Below are positions 9,797 to 21,616 of a stretch of 64,000 nucleotides of DNA, piece by piece. How positions within the stretch are numbered: the first letter of the stretch is position 1; every line of letters begins with the position of its first letter. Origin of the DNA: Toxorhynchites rutilus septentrionalis (lineage: Eukaryota > Arthropoda > Insecta > Diptera > Culicidae). The notes below the pieces were generated by a model. The model searched no databases. It was not told the DNA's origin and saw only the letters and a program-made list of their open reading frames with translations. The stretch lies in contig NC_073745.1 of the NCBI RefSeq assembly GCF_029784135.1, positions 45,429,521 to 45,493,520 on the forward strand, given 5' to 3'. Both the position numbers and the translations under genes were made by a program.

Positions 9797-11053
9797 GATG
9801 AAGAAAAACTGGATTTTCGTCAAAAAGTATACCCTGAGGGCCCCAAAGGCCCATTCATTGTGTACTTTAGGCGAAAATCCAAACCCCTCAATGTTATTCG
9901 CATATCTAAAGAGCTGACAAAAAACTTCTCAGATGTTACCGAGATTACTCGGATGGGGCCAGACAAATTACGAGTTGTCGTCTCCAGCAGGACCCAAGCA
10001 AATGATATAACCCGTTGCGATCTCTTTGCGATTGAGTATCGCGTATACGTGCCCTGTCGTAACGTAGAAATCGACGGCGTAATCACCGAAAAGGGTTTGA
10101 CCCGAAATGATATACTCAAGGATGGAGTCGGTCGCTTCAAGAACTCTTCGCTTAAAACTGTGAAGATTCTTGCATGCGACCAACTGAAATCCGTATCTAT
10201 TATAAATAATAAGAGAGTTCTCAGTTCGACAAATTCTTTTTGAGTAACCTTTGAGGGCTCCGCCCTTCCAAACTTCGTTTCGATAGATGCGCTTCGTTTA
10301 CCTGTTCGATTGTTTGTACCCCGGGTAATGAGTTGCAACAACTGCAAGCAACTTGGTCACACGGCCGTCTACTGTTGCAACAAAAAGCGTTGCGCAGATT
10401 GTGGAGAGAGTCATGATGGGACTTCTTGCGCAAAAGAGCGCAAGTGTCTTCATTGCGACGGGGTCCCCCATGATCTTTCTCAATGCCCGGTATACATACA
10501 AAGAGGGGAAAAAATCAAGCGTTCCTTAAAGGAATTTTCAAAACGGACTTATGCAGAAATGCTTAAGAATTCCGTGCCAACGACGCAGGACAATCCTTAC
10601 TCCCTCCTGCAGAACGACGAGCCTGTCGCTGACGCTCCCAATGCGGGAAGTTCCGGTACATCGCAGGGTGCCGTCAGGAAAAGAAAAATTACTTCTTTTC
10701 CTTCACTCCCCAGAAAGACGACCGAAACTTCCCAAGTTGGAATGAAAACTCGAATTGAACGTGCTGAGAATAGACCGAAGCAAGTACCTCCTGGTTTAAG
10801 CTGTTCTACCACGCACCAGGGGTCCTCAACACTTCCCGGAGCAGCACCCACCCGGTCTGTTCCATTTTCGCGGTCGAGGCAACAGCCACAATCTGGTTTG
10901 CTTGCGCTTTCTGACCTGGTGGACAACATTTTAAATGCTCTAAATATAAATGACCCTTTTAAAAGCATAGTATTATGTTTGCTTCCGGTAGTGAGAACAT
11001 TCTTGAAAGAAAAATGTGCCTTTTTAGCAGCGTTCATTTCCCTCGATGCCTGA
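9797..11053 (+). pseudogene. LINE ORF1 C-terminal part, copy A
   Basis: ORF1 is the RNA-binding, Gag-like protein that coats LINE RNA. It starts here at DEEKLDFRQKV; the ATG at 9749 lies in the LTR and is not its start. A pre-zinc-knuckle domain (PFIVYFRRK, VVVSSRTQANDI, YVPCRNVEIDGVI) leads to three zinc knuckles at about 10330-10480 (CNNCKQLGHTAVYC, CADCGESHDGTSC, CLHCDGVPHDLSQC) and a Ser/Pro-rich tail. One in-frame TGA at 10241-10243 breaks it just before the conserved VTFEGSALP segment. It overlaps the ORF2 start by eight bases. Residues 1-41 are missing from this copy. Confidence 0.85.
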
Positions 11054-14000
11054 TTCAGTGCAAGAGGTCAAGGAATTGACCACTGTAATACAGTGGAATT
11101 GCAGAAGCATCATCCCTAAACTAGATCAATTTAAATTTTTAGTTCATAACTCTAACTGTGATGTATTTTCCCTCTGTGAAACATGGCTTTCTTCAGCCGA
11201 CGAGCTGAATTTCCACGATTTCAACATTATTCGCCTCGATCGAAATGACTCGTTTGGTGGCGTACTATTGGGGATTAAAAAATGTCACTCCTTCTATAGA
11301 GTCACTCTCCCATCGATGACAGGCATTGAAGTTGTTGCTTGCCAGACACAAATCAATGGCAAAGACCTCTGCATTGCTTCGATATATATCCCTCCCAGAA
11401 CTACGGTAGGCCGCCATCAGTTCTTTGATACTATCGAGGCAATGCCGGAGCCGCGGTTAATCTTAGGTGATTTCAACTCCCATGGAACAGCATGGGGATC
11501 ACTTTACGATGACAACCGTGCCACTTTGATTTATGATCTGTGCGACAACTTCAAATTGACAGTTTTGAATACTGGGGAAGCAACCAGAATAGCCAATCCT
11601 CCTGCACGGGCAAGCATGCTAGACATATCTTTATGCTCTTCTTCGTTATCCCTGGATTGCATGTGGAAGGTAATCCAAGATCCCCACGGTAGTGATCACC
11701 TACCAATAATTTTATCGATCGCTAATGAATCAATATGAGATCGCAAGTCAGTCAATATTTCGTATGACCTCACGAAGAATATTGACTGGAGAACATTTGC
11801 GGATATAATATCTGAAGCAATTGTTTCAATGTATGAACTTCCTCCACTCGAAGAGTATAACTTTATATCGAGTTTGATTTACGAAAGCGCACTTCAAGCT
11901 CAAAAGAAACGTGTACCGGCTACCACTTTCCGACGTCGTCCTCCATCACTTTGGTGGGACAAGGAATGTTCAAAGGTCTACCTTGAAAAATCATCCGCTT
12001 TCAAAAAATTCAGGAAAACTGGATCAGTGGAATGGTTTCTAAAGTACCAAGCTCTAGAAGCCAAACTAAAAGGTTTGATTAAAGCAAAAAAGCGTGGATA
12101 TTGGTGGAAGTTCGTCAATGGTTTGTCAAGGGAGACCGCTATGAGCACTCTTTGGAATACGGCTAGGAAAATGCGCGGCTGGAACCATACAAACGAAAGT
12201 GAGGAATACTCTGACCGTTGGATTTTTAACTTTGCAAGGAAGGTTTGCCCCGACACCGTTCCTGCACAAAACGTCGTACGCGACATTCCACTTCAAAGCG
12301 ATTATGAGAATTTTTCGATGGTGGAATTCTCAATTGCCCTTCTCTCATGTAACAATTCAGCTCCGGGGTCGGACAAGATTAAATTCAACTTGTTGAAGAA
12401 TCTTCCCGACTTGGCAAAACAGCGTTTGCTGAACTTGTTCAACAAGTTTCTGGAGCTGAATATTGTCCCGCATGACTGGAGACAAGTGAGAGTGATAGCC
12501 ATACGGAAACCCAACAAGCCGGCTAGCGATCACAACTCGTATAGGCCGATTTCAATGTTATTCTGTATTCGTAAATTGTTAGAGAAAATGATTCTACTTC
12601 GTTTGGACAAGTGGGTCGAAACGAACAATTTGCTGTCAAATACGCAGTTTGGCATCCGCCGAGGTAAAGGGACAAATGATTATCTCGCGCTGCTATCTTC
12701 TGAAATCCAAATCGCATTTGCTCGCAAAGAACAAATGGCTTCCGTTTTTCTCGATATCAAAGGGGCATTTGATTCAGTTTCCATGGAAATTCTCTCAGAG
12801 AAGCTTCATAATCGTGGACTTTCACCAATTCTCAACAATTTCCTGTACAATTTACTGTCAGAAAAGCACATGATTTTCTCTCATGGCAGCTCGAAATCTT
12901 CTCGTTACAATTTTATGGGCCTACCACAAGGCTCCTGCCTAAGCCCCCTCTTGTACAGTTTTTACGTCAATGATATGGATGATTGTCTAACTAGAGACTG
13001 CACGTTGAGACAACTTGCAGACGATGGAGTTATTTCCATCACGGGTACTAATCCCGTCGTTCTGCAAAAGTCGTTGCAAGATACCTTGAACAATCTGTTC
13101 ACGTGGGCCCTCAAGCTGGGTATCGAATTCTCTACGGAGAAAACTGGAATGGTCGTTTTTTCTAGGAAGCACGAACCCGCCCAATTCCAGCTTCACCTAT
13201 CCGGCAAAACGACCCAACACTCTATGTTTTTCAAATACCTGGGTGTATATTTTGATTCTTAATGTACCTGGGGGAGACACATTGCGTATTTGAAACAGAA
13301 ATGCCAGCAAAGAATCAATTTTCTCCAAACAATTACCGGAACATGGTGGGGTGCCCATCCAGGAGACCTCATTCAGTTGTACAAAACAACGATATTATCA
13401 GTGTTGGAATATGGCAGTTTTTGCTTCCGATCAGCTGCCAGGATTCATATTCTCAAGCTGGAGAGAATACAATATCGTTGCTTGCGTATAGCAATGGGGT
13501 GTTTGCATTCGACACATACGAGTCTCGAAGTTTTGGCAGGAGTACCCCCGCTTACTCTTCGGTTCACAGAATTATCCTACAGATTTCTCATCCGTTGCAA
13601 GATCATGAATTCATTGGTAATTGATAACTTCGAAAATCTACTCCAACTGACTCCTCAGTCAAGTTTTATGTCTTTATACCATGAGTACCTTACACACGAT
13701 GTGCTCCCTTCACCAGGCATCTCCAGCCAAGTTTGCTTCCCATACTTCTGCAATTCCTCTGTCATTTTTGATACGTCCATGCGACAAAAAATCGATGGAA
13801 TCCCAGATCACCTACGATCCGATTCTATTCCGCCGATATTTTCGGCAGAATATGGGAAAGTTGGATCTGATAAAATGTTCTATACTGACGGTTCATTCAT
13901 AAACGGGTCCACTGGCTTCGACATCTTCAATGAAAATTCCAGTGCCTCTTTCAAACTCAAAGATCCTTGTTCCGTGTATGTCGCTGAACTGGGTGCGATG

Positions 14001-14726
14001 TATTACGCATTAGGGATCATTGAAACATTGCCCATCGACCACTATTTTATTTTTTCAGACAGTCTCAGCTCAATAGAGGCAATCCGCTCAATGAAAGTTG
14101 ATAAACGCTCATCTTATTTCCTAACTAGAATAAGACATCTATTGAGTGTTTTGGTCGAAAAATTATTCAAGATTACCTTAGCATGGGTTCCCTCTCATTG
14201 CTCGATTCCGGGGAATGAGAAAGCGGACTCGCTAGCTAAGGTGGGCGCTTTAGAAGGCACACTTTTTGAAAGGCAAATTGCTTATAATGAATTTTTCCAC
14301 ATTCCTCGTCAGTATACGCTCGTAAGTTGGCAGCGCATGTGGAGTGGTGATGAGTTCGGTCGTTGGTTACACACGATTATCCCTAAGGTCTCGACGAGTG
14401 CATGGTTCAAGGGATTGAATGTAGGTCGTGATTTCATTCGCGTGATATCTCGGCTTATGTCCAATCACTACAACCTAAACGCGCATCTCTATCGCATTGG
14501 GCTCGCAGCAAACAATCTTTGTGATTGTGGCGATGGCTACCACGACATCGAGCATGTTGTCTGGTCGTGTATCCGGTTCCATGCTGCTCGTTCTCAGCTC
14601 TCTAGAGCACTGAGAGCACAAGGCAGACAATCGGATATCCCCGTCCGGGATATCTTAGGTAGCCGGGATCCTGATCTTCTGCTTCATCTATACCTGTTCC
14701 TCAGCAACGCCGATGTCAACGTTTAA
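11046..14726 (+). pseudogene. LINE ORF2 (endonuclease, RT, RNase H), copy A
   Basis: A 1226-codon frame coding for the enzyme that nicks target DNA and copies the LINE RNA. It begins with an apurinic-type endonuclease (IQWNCRSI, SLCETWLSS, LILGDFNSHGTAWG, GSDHLPIIL), then reverse transcriptase (SYRPISMLFCIRKLLEKM, VFLDIKGAFDSV, GLPQGSCLSPLLYSFYVNDM, RQLADDGVISITG with LADD as catalytic box), RNase H (MFYTDGSFINGSTG, VYVAELGAMYYAL, FSDSLSSIEAI, WVPSHCSIPGNEKAD) and a terminal C-x-C...H-x3-H-type motif (LCDCGDGYHDIEHVVWSC). RNase H within ORF2 places it in the I/Loner group. It carries two in-frame stops: TGA at 11736 after the endonuclease and TAA at 13260 after the RT. Confidence 0.9.
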
Positions 14727-15361
14727 TGATGTTTCCTTCGTTGTGCCCCCGTTTCATATCCCTCCTATCCGATCGATAAACTTTTACTTAGTCGCGGCAA
14801 TACATACACACACTCTTTACAGATACTCGGGCCAAAGGTTGTGCAGTCCACCGATGATTCAACAAGAGCCAAAGGTTGTACCGCTCATGACAACTCTACA
14901 TGAACTGATGATTGCGCCGGTTAGTGACCATTCTATCCTGGATTCCTCGAGGCGAGAAAGACGCACCACGATAGATATGAGGTACAGACTAGGGGGGCGT
15001 TGCTGATTAATGGTCAGCTGCATCCCAATAGGAAGTATACCGTGTCGGGCACACGTACAGAGCATCGAAGACTGCAACATACCAATTATGAGAACACTTG
15101 TAATACTAACCTCGAGCCAACCGCGAGTAATCGGTTACATATTACTAACATAGTTGTAAGACAAAAATTGTCAAAATATTGGACTCCCGGCCCCGTCAGG
15201 CTAACGCCACATGTGCCTTAATAATATATATATTTTGGAAAAAAAAGACAACAAATGGTTAAAGATAATTCTGAAATAACTGTTTTTTTTCTTAATAGTT
15301 CGGTAATACTCGAAAAATGATGAATTATTTTCATCCTTCATTTGGTAAATTAAAGAAAAAA

Positions 15362-16501
15362 TAAGTCACAGGAGGGTTGTATCCAAGACACGACCGCATA
15401 GTTGACGTAGGATTCCGTTAGGCTATCTGCTGCATGCTGATTTTGGATAAATTGTAAAACTCTTCGATTTTATTTATATTCCATTTAGCATAAGTTCTAT
15501 TCAGCTCATTGAAACATCATTCTTCAATCTACCTTCGATGATTTGGGAACACGATGCTACATGCCTCAAGGCGAATTTCAATTGAGCGAACAGCACCCAA
15601 TACGATATATAGAGCATATGTGGAATCACTTTTTCGAATACTCCTTCATTTTTCCAATTTTGCTTGTCGCATGAACTTTCGTTGGGAGAAAAAAAAATTG
15701 TTTCATATTTCAAGTCATTTTAACACAATAGCTACCATATACAATTTTACGCTTACAATTCTGCTAAAAGTTTCAAAATACATGATCGGTCATTGATATG
15801 AAATTTCACGAAGCAACCAACATAAAAGTTCCAAATTTTAATTTTATTTATATTCCATCTAGCATAAGTTCTATTCAGCTCATTGAAACATCATTGTTAA
15901 ATCTACCTATCGATAGATTCTTATTGGAACGAAAATAACGAAAAAAACTCGTTCATCACTCCGAACTTATCCGCCAGCACGTATGCAATCAGCAATGCCC
16001 ACGCTAGTTACAATGAGCACTATCCACTTGTGCGCGTCGTTAGCTAAACTATCGACCACGAGGGTATTTACATGCTGATTTCCCCCAGACACCTTGGATT
16101 TGAAATCTCTGTTAGGGAATACATGTCGGTGAAAATAAAAGCTCCCCCTACTTTCATGTATCTGCGATGCCGATTTCCCCCAGGCAGCTTGATTTAGATG
16201 TCTATGTTAGGGACCCGCCGCATGTGTCGTCAATTTCGACCTATCAGAAGTGGGTATTTCCGTTAGGATAGGGGTTGAGATTTTTCAATTGTTCGATAGT
16301 TAGTTTCATGACATATATTATTTTAGTCAATGTAAAAAATTGTTATAGAGTGCCGGAATTGAATGACGCAAAAATCTGATCAATCCATCATAAAATGACT
16401 GAGCAATAAGCATTTGAAATTGGACAATTTTCACGGTGCGCTCGATTTTCGATTTTCAATTTGTACCCCAATATGTTCCCGAAAGACGTAATCCTACGTC
16501 A
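15362..16501 (+). mobile_element. X element, copy A
   Basis: A 1.14-kb non-coding repeat set between an A run in the Ref1-unit spacer and the next spacer. One end reads TAAGTCACAGGAGGGTTGTA with an internal GTTGACGTAGGATTCCGTTA; the other ends in AAAGACGTAATCCTACGTCA, a near-perfect palindrome. The inverted relative is at 23609-24514. The body has two copies of the TCTNTGTTAGGGA motif near 16100-16210. No transposase is encoded. The flanking AAAA on both sides could be a target duplication. Confidence 0.65.
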
Positions 16502-18137
16502 AAACAAGAGATATAAAGGAGAAGGAGAAAATTTCCTTAAACTCCACCATGGTATATTGCACTTGGCGATATTGTAAAATATGTTTGTTGGGTATCTGGC
16601 CACCTTCGATAGTTCTAATAAATTTCAGGCACCCAACATCGAACGGGAATACCTTTCCCAGTAAAACACAAATCCAATTGCCGTCGGCAAAAGAAACAAT
16701 GAACCCAACTGCGTTTACGCAGTGCCGACGGCCAACAACACTAAACACCGACTAGTGGATTAGTTTCTGTTCTCAATCAAATAACACACAGCTTGATTAG
16801 CAACACATTTAATCACATGACAAGTCTTTCACAATACTACATATATTAATAAATATTTCACAATAATACAACATTAATTATCGATCACTTATATTCATTT
16901 TATATCCATATGGATCCTGTGGTGGACGAACTCGAACTGGTTGAACTTAGTGATCCCCGATAATCGTTCGATTAATCGATTAATCGAATACTTCCTACAG
17001 AAATCGATTATTAATCGAACGAATACTGCACAACCAATAATCGAAGCGAACGAATAATTTATGTCGATTAATCGATCCAAACGCAGAGAGAAAAAAACGT
17101 ACGGCCGCTGCAGTTTTATCCTGAAAATCAATCATTATCTTTGACGCTCCCCTTAACTGTAAACGAAGCTCAAAACCTTCAACGCTAATAGAGCTTTGTT
17201 TACGACTTTAGGAGAGCGAAAAAGATAATAATTGGATTTCAGGCGGAGTGAACACTTTTTTGATTACAGATGGCTTTCTAGCAAATGAGAAATATTAGTC
17301 TAACTAATTATTTATCTCAGTGTTGCGATTAATCGATTAATCGATTATTTGGGGCGATTAATCGTATCGAATAACAAACTGCTGAAAACTATTCGATTAG
17401 CTGATGAACGATTAATTTCAAAAATCGGGGATCACTAGTTGAACTCCGCAGAATTACATTTCAGCTGCGCGCTGCCGATTTCTCGCTGTGCGATGTTTTA
17501 TTTCTTCGGCTCCGGTAGAGTGGTGAATTTCTACCTTCTATTAGGTTTCCACTTTGTATTGTGTCCGGCTCACACAAGAGAGAAGAGTATGACCGGCGTT
17601 TACGCAAAACAGTTTGCGTTCTCGCTTCCACTGGTAGAAGACCTGTATCCAGAACAGTTATCCGTACCGTTAATATTGCCGGTTTGTTTATAACTCCCCT
17701 TTTGTCCGCAATCGGTTGATGAGAATCATAGTGAGGGCATTGATCGCTAATTGCAGACCTAAACAAACTCTCCTTTCCAGGGTTGCAGTAGGGATGTTCT
17801 GTTACTCGCCAACAATGTTATTTATAATTTCTATCACAGTCTCGCTCTAGTCATCGAGAAGTCATCAACCTCCCTTAAGGCTGATAGTTGATTTTTTTTC
17901 GCTTTCAAATTGGCCTTTTAAAGGCTGCTAGGGAGTAGCGACAAAACCACGCAAACTATTGCCATCATGCATGGCCTGGCCGGGTAATGAGTCAGTATGA
18001 GGTCACCTCATGGGAAATAGTATTGCCGTACGATGTTTTAAACACGATTTTCTCGACGTTATTTCAACCCGACCGATTTGGCTGATTTTTTTATCAGCAC
18101 GTAAAAATGAATTATCTAAGGCGTTACATAGCTGTTT
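16502..18137 (+). other. Ref1-unit spacer (S2 and S3), copy A
   Basis: Spacer of the Ref1 tandem unit, equal to 22707-23608 plus 24515-24752, which shows that it was continuous before the X/Y insertions. It holds a conserved CCACCATGG context at 16546 with a short frame and a large inverted CCGTCGGC motif near 16680 and 16725, but no frame resembles a known protein. It carries the hAT MITE at 16948-17437. The last 240 bases (from GCTTTCAAATTGGCC) form the S3 part. Confidence 0.6.
16948..17437. mobile_element. hAT-type MITE, copy A
   Basis: A 490-bp element with termini TAGTGATCCCCGAT and its inverse ATCGGGGATCACTA, flanked by the direct 8-bp repeat GTTGAACT at 16940-16947 and 17438-17445. 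The empty site with one GTTGAACT is present at about 23149. Eight-base duplications and short TIRs are typical of hAT elements. The subterminal parts are rich in ATTAATCGATTAATCG. It has no transposase and needs one in trans. Confidence 0.9.
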
Positions 18138-19475
18138 TGACGTGGGACTACGTCTAACCGGAATATATGGAGGGTAAAATGAAAACCTAAACACAGAACA
18201 TGCAGGAAAAAATGAAAGATTTCGAATGCTTATAGCTCGAACATTTCGTACTGGATAGGAGAGATGTTTGCATCACTTGATAGGGAACATTTCTACGCAT
18301 CTATCGCAACTAACAAAATGTTGTTTTTCATTAGATAAACAATTGAATAACTGTAAAATATTAGGCGTTATCTAAACGCCCTAACTGCATCGTTTTGATT
18401 GGCCCGATTTACGGTTTCCCTAACACAGCCATCAAAACCAAGCAGCCTTGGGGAAATCGGCATTGCAAATACCTGAAAGTAGGGGAACTTTTGTTCTCAT
18501 CGAAAAATGTTCCCTAACACAGACTTTAAAACCAAGCAGCGAAATCGGCATTGCAAGCACACGAAAGAGCCTAGAGGCGAGTGAACTGAAAAGTTTAAAC
18601 CCTCTTAAAGCCAAAAAGAAGAAAAAGAACACACGAAAGTAGGGGGAGCTTTTGTTCCCACCGAAATGTGTTCCCTAATAGAGATTTCTAAACCAAGGTG
18701 CCTGGAGAAATCGGTATTTCAAATTCATGCAAGTCGGGGGTATTTTTGTTCCGACTGGAATGTGTTTCCCTAACACAGACTTCAAATCCATGAAGCGTGG
18801 GGAAATCGGCATTGCGAATTCATACAAATCGGGGGTATTTTTGTTCCGATTGAAATGTGTTTCCCTAACACAGACTTCAAAACCGAGGTTTCTGGGGAAA
18901 TCGGCTCTGCAAATAAATGCAAACTGCGAGTACTTTTGTCCTCGCTTGCCTTTGTGCAGAGTGGAATATGTCTGTCCTAACATGATCTTCTAAATTTAGG
19001 AACCTGGGAAAATCGTGCAGCCACTAGAAGCGAATGAACTTCCCAGTTTCAAGCAAATTCGAGATTCGAGTAGTATGTACACTTTTGGGATGTAAACTTC
19101 AGAGGGAAATGTAAAATAAAATAATCGTTTGATAATTTTTTTTTGTCTTTATTGGAAAGATTTTCAGCCTTAGGCTGGTTCATCAAACGTTTGATAAATC
19201 TTCCGTACATATATTTTGTTCTAGTCATCATACCAAACGTAAAAGGTCCGTCATTAAATTTACTTGTAACGAAGAACAATCAATCACAATAAATGAATTG
19301 ACTTTACACGGCATTTGTTCATTTTTTTCACTCACAGAGCAAATACATTGAACTCAATTGAATTTGGAAACTGTTTCATTCAATCAAGAATTTAATCAAT
19401 ACAAACGAATGATTGCTCAGCTAAGGTAGTTCCACGTGAACCTTGCGGTTATATCATAGATATAACCCACTTATA
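18138..19475 (+). mobile_element. Y element, copy A
   Basis: A 1.34-kb relative of X. One end is TGACGTGGGACTACGTCTAA, the other GGTTATATCATAGATATAAC followed by CCACTTATA. The empty site is seen at 24752, where GCGTTACATAGCTG runs straight into TTTTTTTGATATAT. Between 18420 and 18960 lie about five imperfect 90-110 bp repeats built on TTCCCTAACACAGACTTCAA and GGGGAAATCGGCATTGC. The inverted relative Y' stands at 21617-22706 on the other side of Ref1 copy A. Confidence 0.65.
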
Positions 19476-20403
19476 TTTTTTTTTGATATATATTTTTTTA
19501 GATTTTTCAAAAATCGCTATTTAGATATTTTTCATAGAAAATATCTAATTTTTAACAAAAACGGTCGCCGTTTTGGCATTTTTTCGAATTTTCAAAAACC
19601 CCTATGTAACGCTTTAGGTATTGTCCTAAAGTTTCAAAATATTCATTGAAATTCGTTCTGTGACATCCCATTGTTTCCCAACCGATACCACCAGCAAGGT
19701 ACCGATTTTCATACAGAATTTACGCATCAGGCTGTCAACAGCGTCGTGATCATTATTCGTGCACATAAAAAATGGAAAATACAAAAATAACTTAAACAAT
19801 AACCAAAATACACGAACACTTCACTCTATTCGTAATATCCGAAAAAAATCAACGAAAATTTATTATTTTCCGACCTGCCAGACAGGGGTTCCTTCTTAAT
19901 GGAGAATTCGATTTCAAACAACTTGCATTGTTTGCGCTCAAAAGAAGAGTACTGATTTCTCAAAAATAGTTAACACCAATTAGGGTTCAAAATTGACGCG
20001 AGTCAAAAAGGACTTTTTCCCTTCCAAACTATCCAAATAGTACCCATCGAATTTTGCACAATGAGATCCATGCATTTGTGTTCCAGATGTTTCACGGAGA
20101 ACAACCGCTAAGAAATATATATCTACCCATGCTCGAATTTTATTCGGAAGGAGAAATGATAGGTAGGATTTTTTCAATTTATCAATACGAACGTCACAGG
20201 TACAGGTAGTGAATTCAAATTTTGTACCCCTGGTAGATAACTAAAACATACGTACTGAACAGAACAATTTGTACCTCACATTCCCTTATAATGCGCATCT
20301 CGCATAGATGTCATCACAATTTAATCAAAGTCGTTCACTTGTTAACTGTTGAAAACAGTCGAGAACCATAAACACCGTGACTCATCTGCCAGCATAACGC
20401 GAA
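19476..20403 (+). promoter_or_regulatory. Upstream region of Ref1-like copy A
   Basis: This 0.93 kb is conserved in all three units (24753-25679 and 44708-45635) with only a few changes. It is AT-rich, with poly-T at the left end and a more complex stretch from 20240 to the start codon. TTATAATGCG near 20285 could be a TATA-like element. No upstream coding exon, splice site or homologous frame is evident, so the gene seems to start and end within one exon. Confidence 0.45.
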
Positions 20404-21275
20404 ATGGATAAAATCGAAATGAGTTTGGATGAAATCATCAAGACGCAGAAAACACATAAAGGTAAAAATCCTCGCAAAGATGTTGAAAAGTCAACTGGTA
20501 CCAATGGGACGTCAAAAAAACGCAAACAAAATGGCACCAACAAAAAACCACAAAAAGGTAATCGGAACAGTCTCGACAAACCATCGCAGAAACGTACTGC
20601 GAACCTACAAGGACAACGAAACAGTGGTGTTGGAAAGAAGTTCCGAAAGAACACCGCACCGCCAAGGGATGGCGGAGGTGTCCAGAAAGGGGGCAATCGA
20701 GGAGGAATCCAACGTCCGAAGAAAGCACGCTATAATGTAAATGCTCCGAAACTCGAACTGTTTACCGCCGGTTACAAAAATGCGACCGAAGGTAGCACCA
20801 AAATGGTGGTGTCAAATCGGACTCGGATATGATCGAACTCTTCTCGGAATGTGGACCCCTCGAGGGCGCCACGGTTCACTACGATCGGAACGGAGTGTCT
20901 TTGGGGACGGCTGACGTGATATTCGGGCGACGGGTCGACGCAGTGAAAGCGATGAAACAGTTCAACGGGATCCGTCTCGATGGTCGACCGATGAATATAC
21001 AGCTAGCAGGTCCGGTGGTCACACCAACGAGGACGGTGAATGCAGCATTATCGCATGTAGAGCGACCACGGGAGAGACTGCCACAACGTCGTGGGCATGA
21101 TTCTAACATGCGGGCGGTATCGCCGAAGGTGCGGAGCCAGCAAACACACCGAGATTTTCGGGATCGAAGTTTTGACAGGACGAGAGCCAACGGCCAGAAT
21201 CGTCGCGAGCATCAAAGACCAGGGGCTAATCAAAATCGTCGTGTGAGTGGTGGAAACAGCGGTCGTCGACGCTGA
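20404..21275 (+). pseudogene. Ref1: ALY/REF1-like mRNA export adaptor, copy A (broken)
   Basis: The same gene as copies B and C, but 16 bases are lost at 20818/20819, in the first strand of the RRM, so the frame shifts inside the RNA-binding domain. The N-terminal 138 codons and, in another frame from 20829, the rest of the RRM and the Arg-rich tail remain readable. A further 7 bases are lost just after the stop, and several point changes between 21080 and 21160 are found only here. It sits between the inverted elements Y and Y'. Confidence 0.88.
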
Positions 21276-21616
21276 TGAACATAATCAACGTGAGCAATAG
21301 GTGATGAATGTGAGCAAAATAAAAATTGGGTTGTAGCTAAAAATAAGAGGAAAATAAAAATTTTAATCGTAGTTCTAACAGAAAATATAAGGCTGTATTC
21401 ATTTCAGTTGACGACTATATTCTAGTTCCAATAGATCGTTTTAAAACAAATTGATGGAACATTATGTTCCTATCTTTAAAATGAACAGACAACAAATGGT
21501 TAAAGATAATTCTGAAATAACTGTTTTTTTCTTAATTGTTCGGTAATACTCGAAAAATGATGAATTATTTTCATCCTTCATTTGGTGAATTAAAGAAAAA
21601 AAAAAACAAAAAAAAA

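Larger units (their letters stand above)
9792..15245 (+). mobile_element. LINE (I/Loner-like) 3' part, copy A
   Basis: This is the downstream part of a LINE whose ORF1 was interrupted by the gypsy element. It begins with the second copy of the AGGAG target duplication and runs through the rest of ORF1, ORF2 and the 3' UTR, ending in TTGGAAAAAAAA followed by AGACAA, the LINE's own target site. Its 5' part is missing here because the gypsy copy to the left is cut; the full element is seen at 26792-40478. Confidence 0.88.

Noticed and set aside
10220..10250. Frameshift in LINE ORF1
   Set aside because: The two parts are in the same frame; a single TGA separates them.
9820..10347. 175-codon minus-strand frame across LINE ORF1
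   Set aside because: It is a shadow of the ORF1 coding strand, with no family resemblance.
16494..16748. Opposing frames in spacer S2 (84 and 68 codons), considered as a gene next to Ref1
   Set aside because: They are repeated in each unit but resemble no family, and the end of the minus frame runs out of the spacer into variable sequence.
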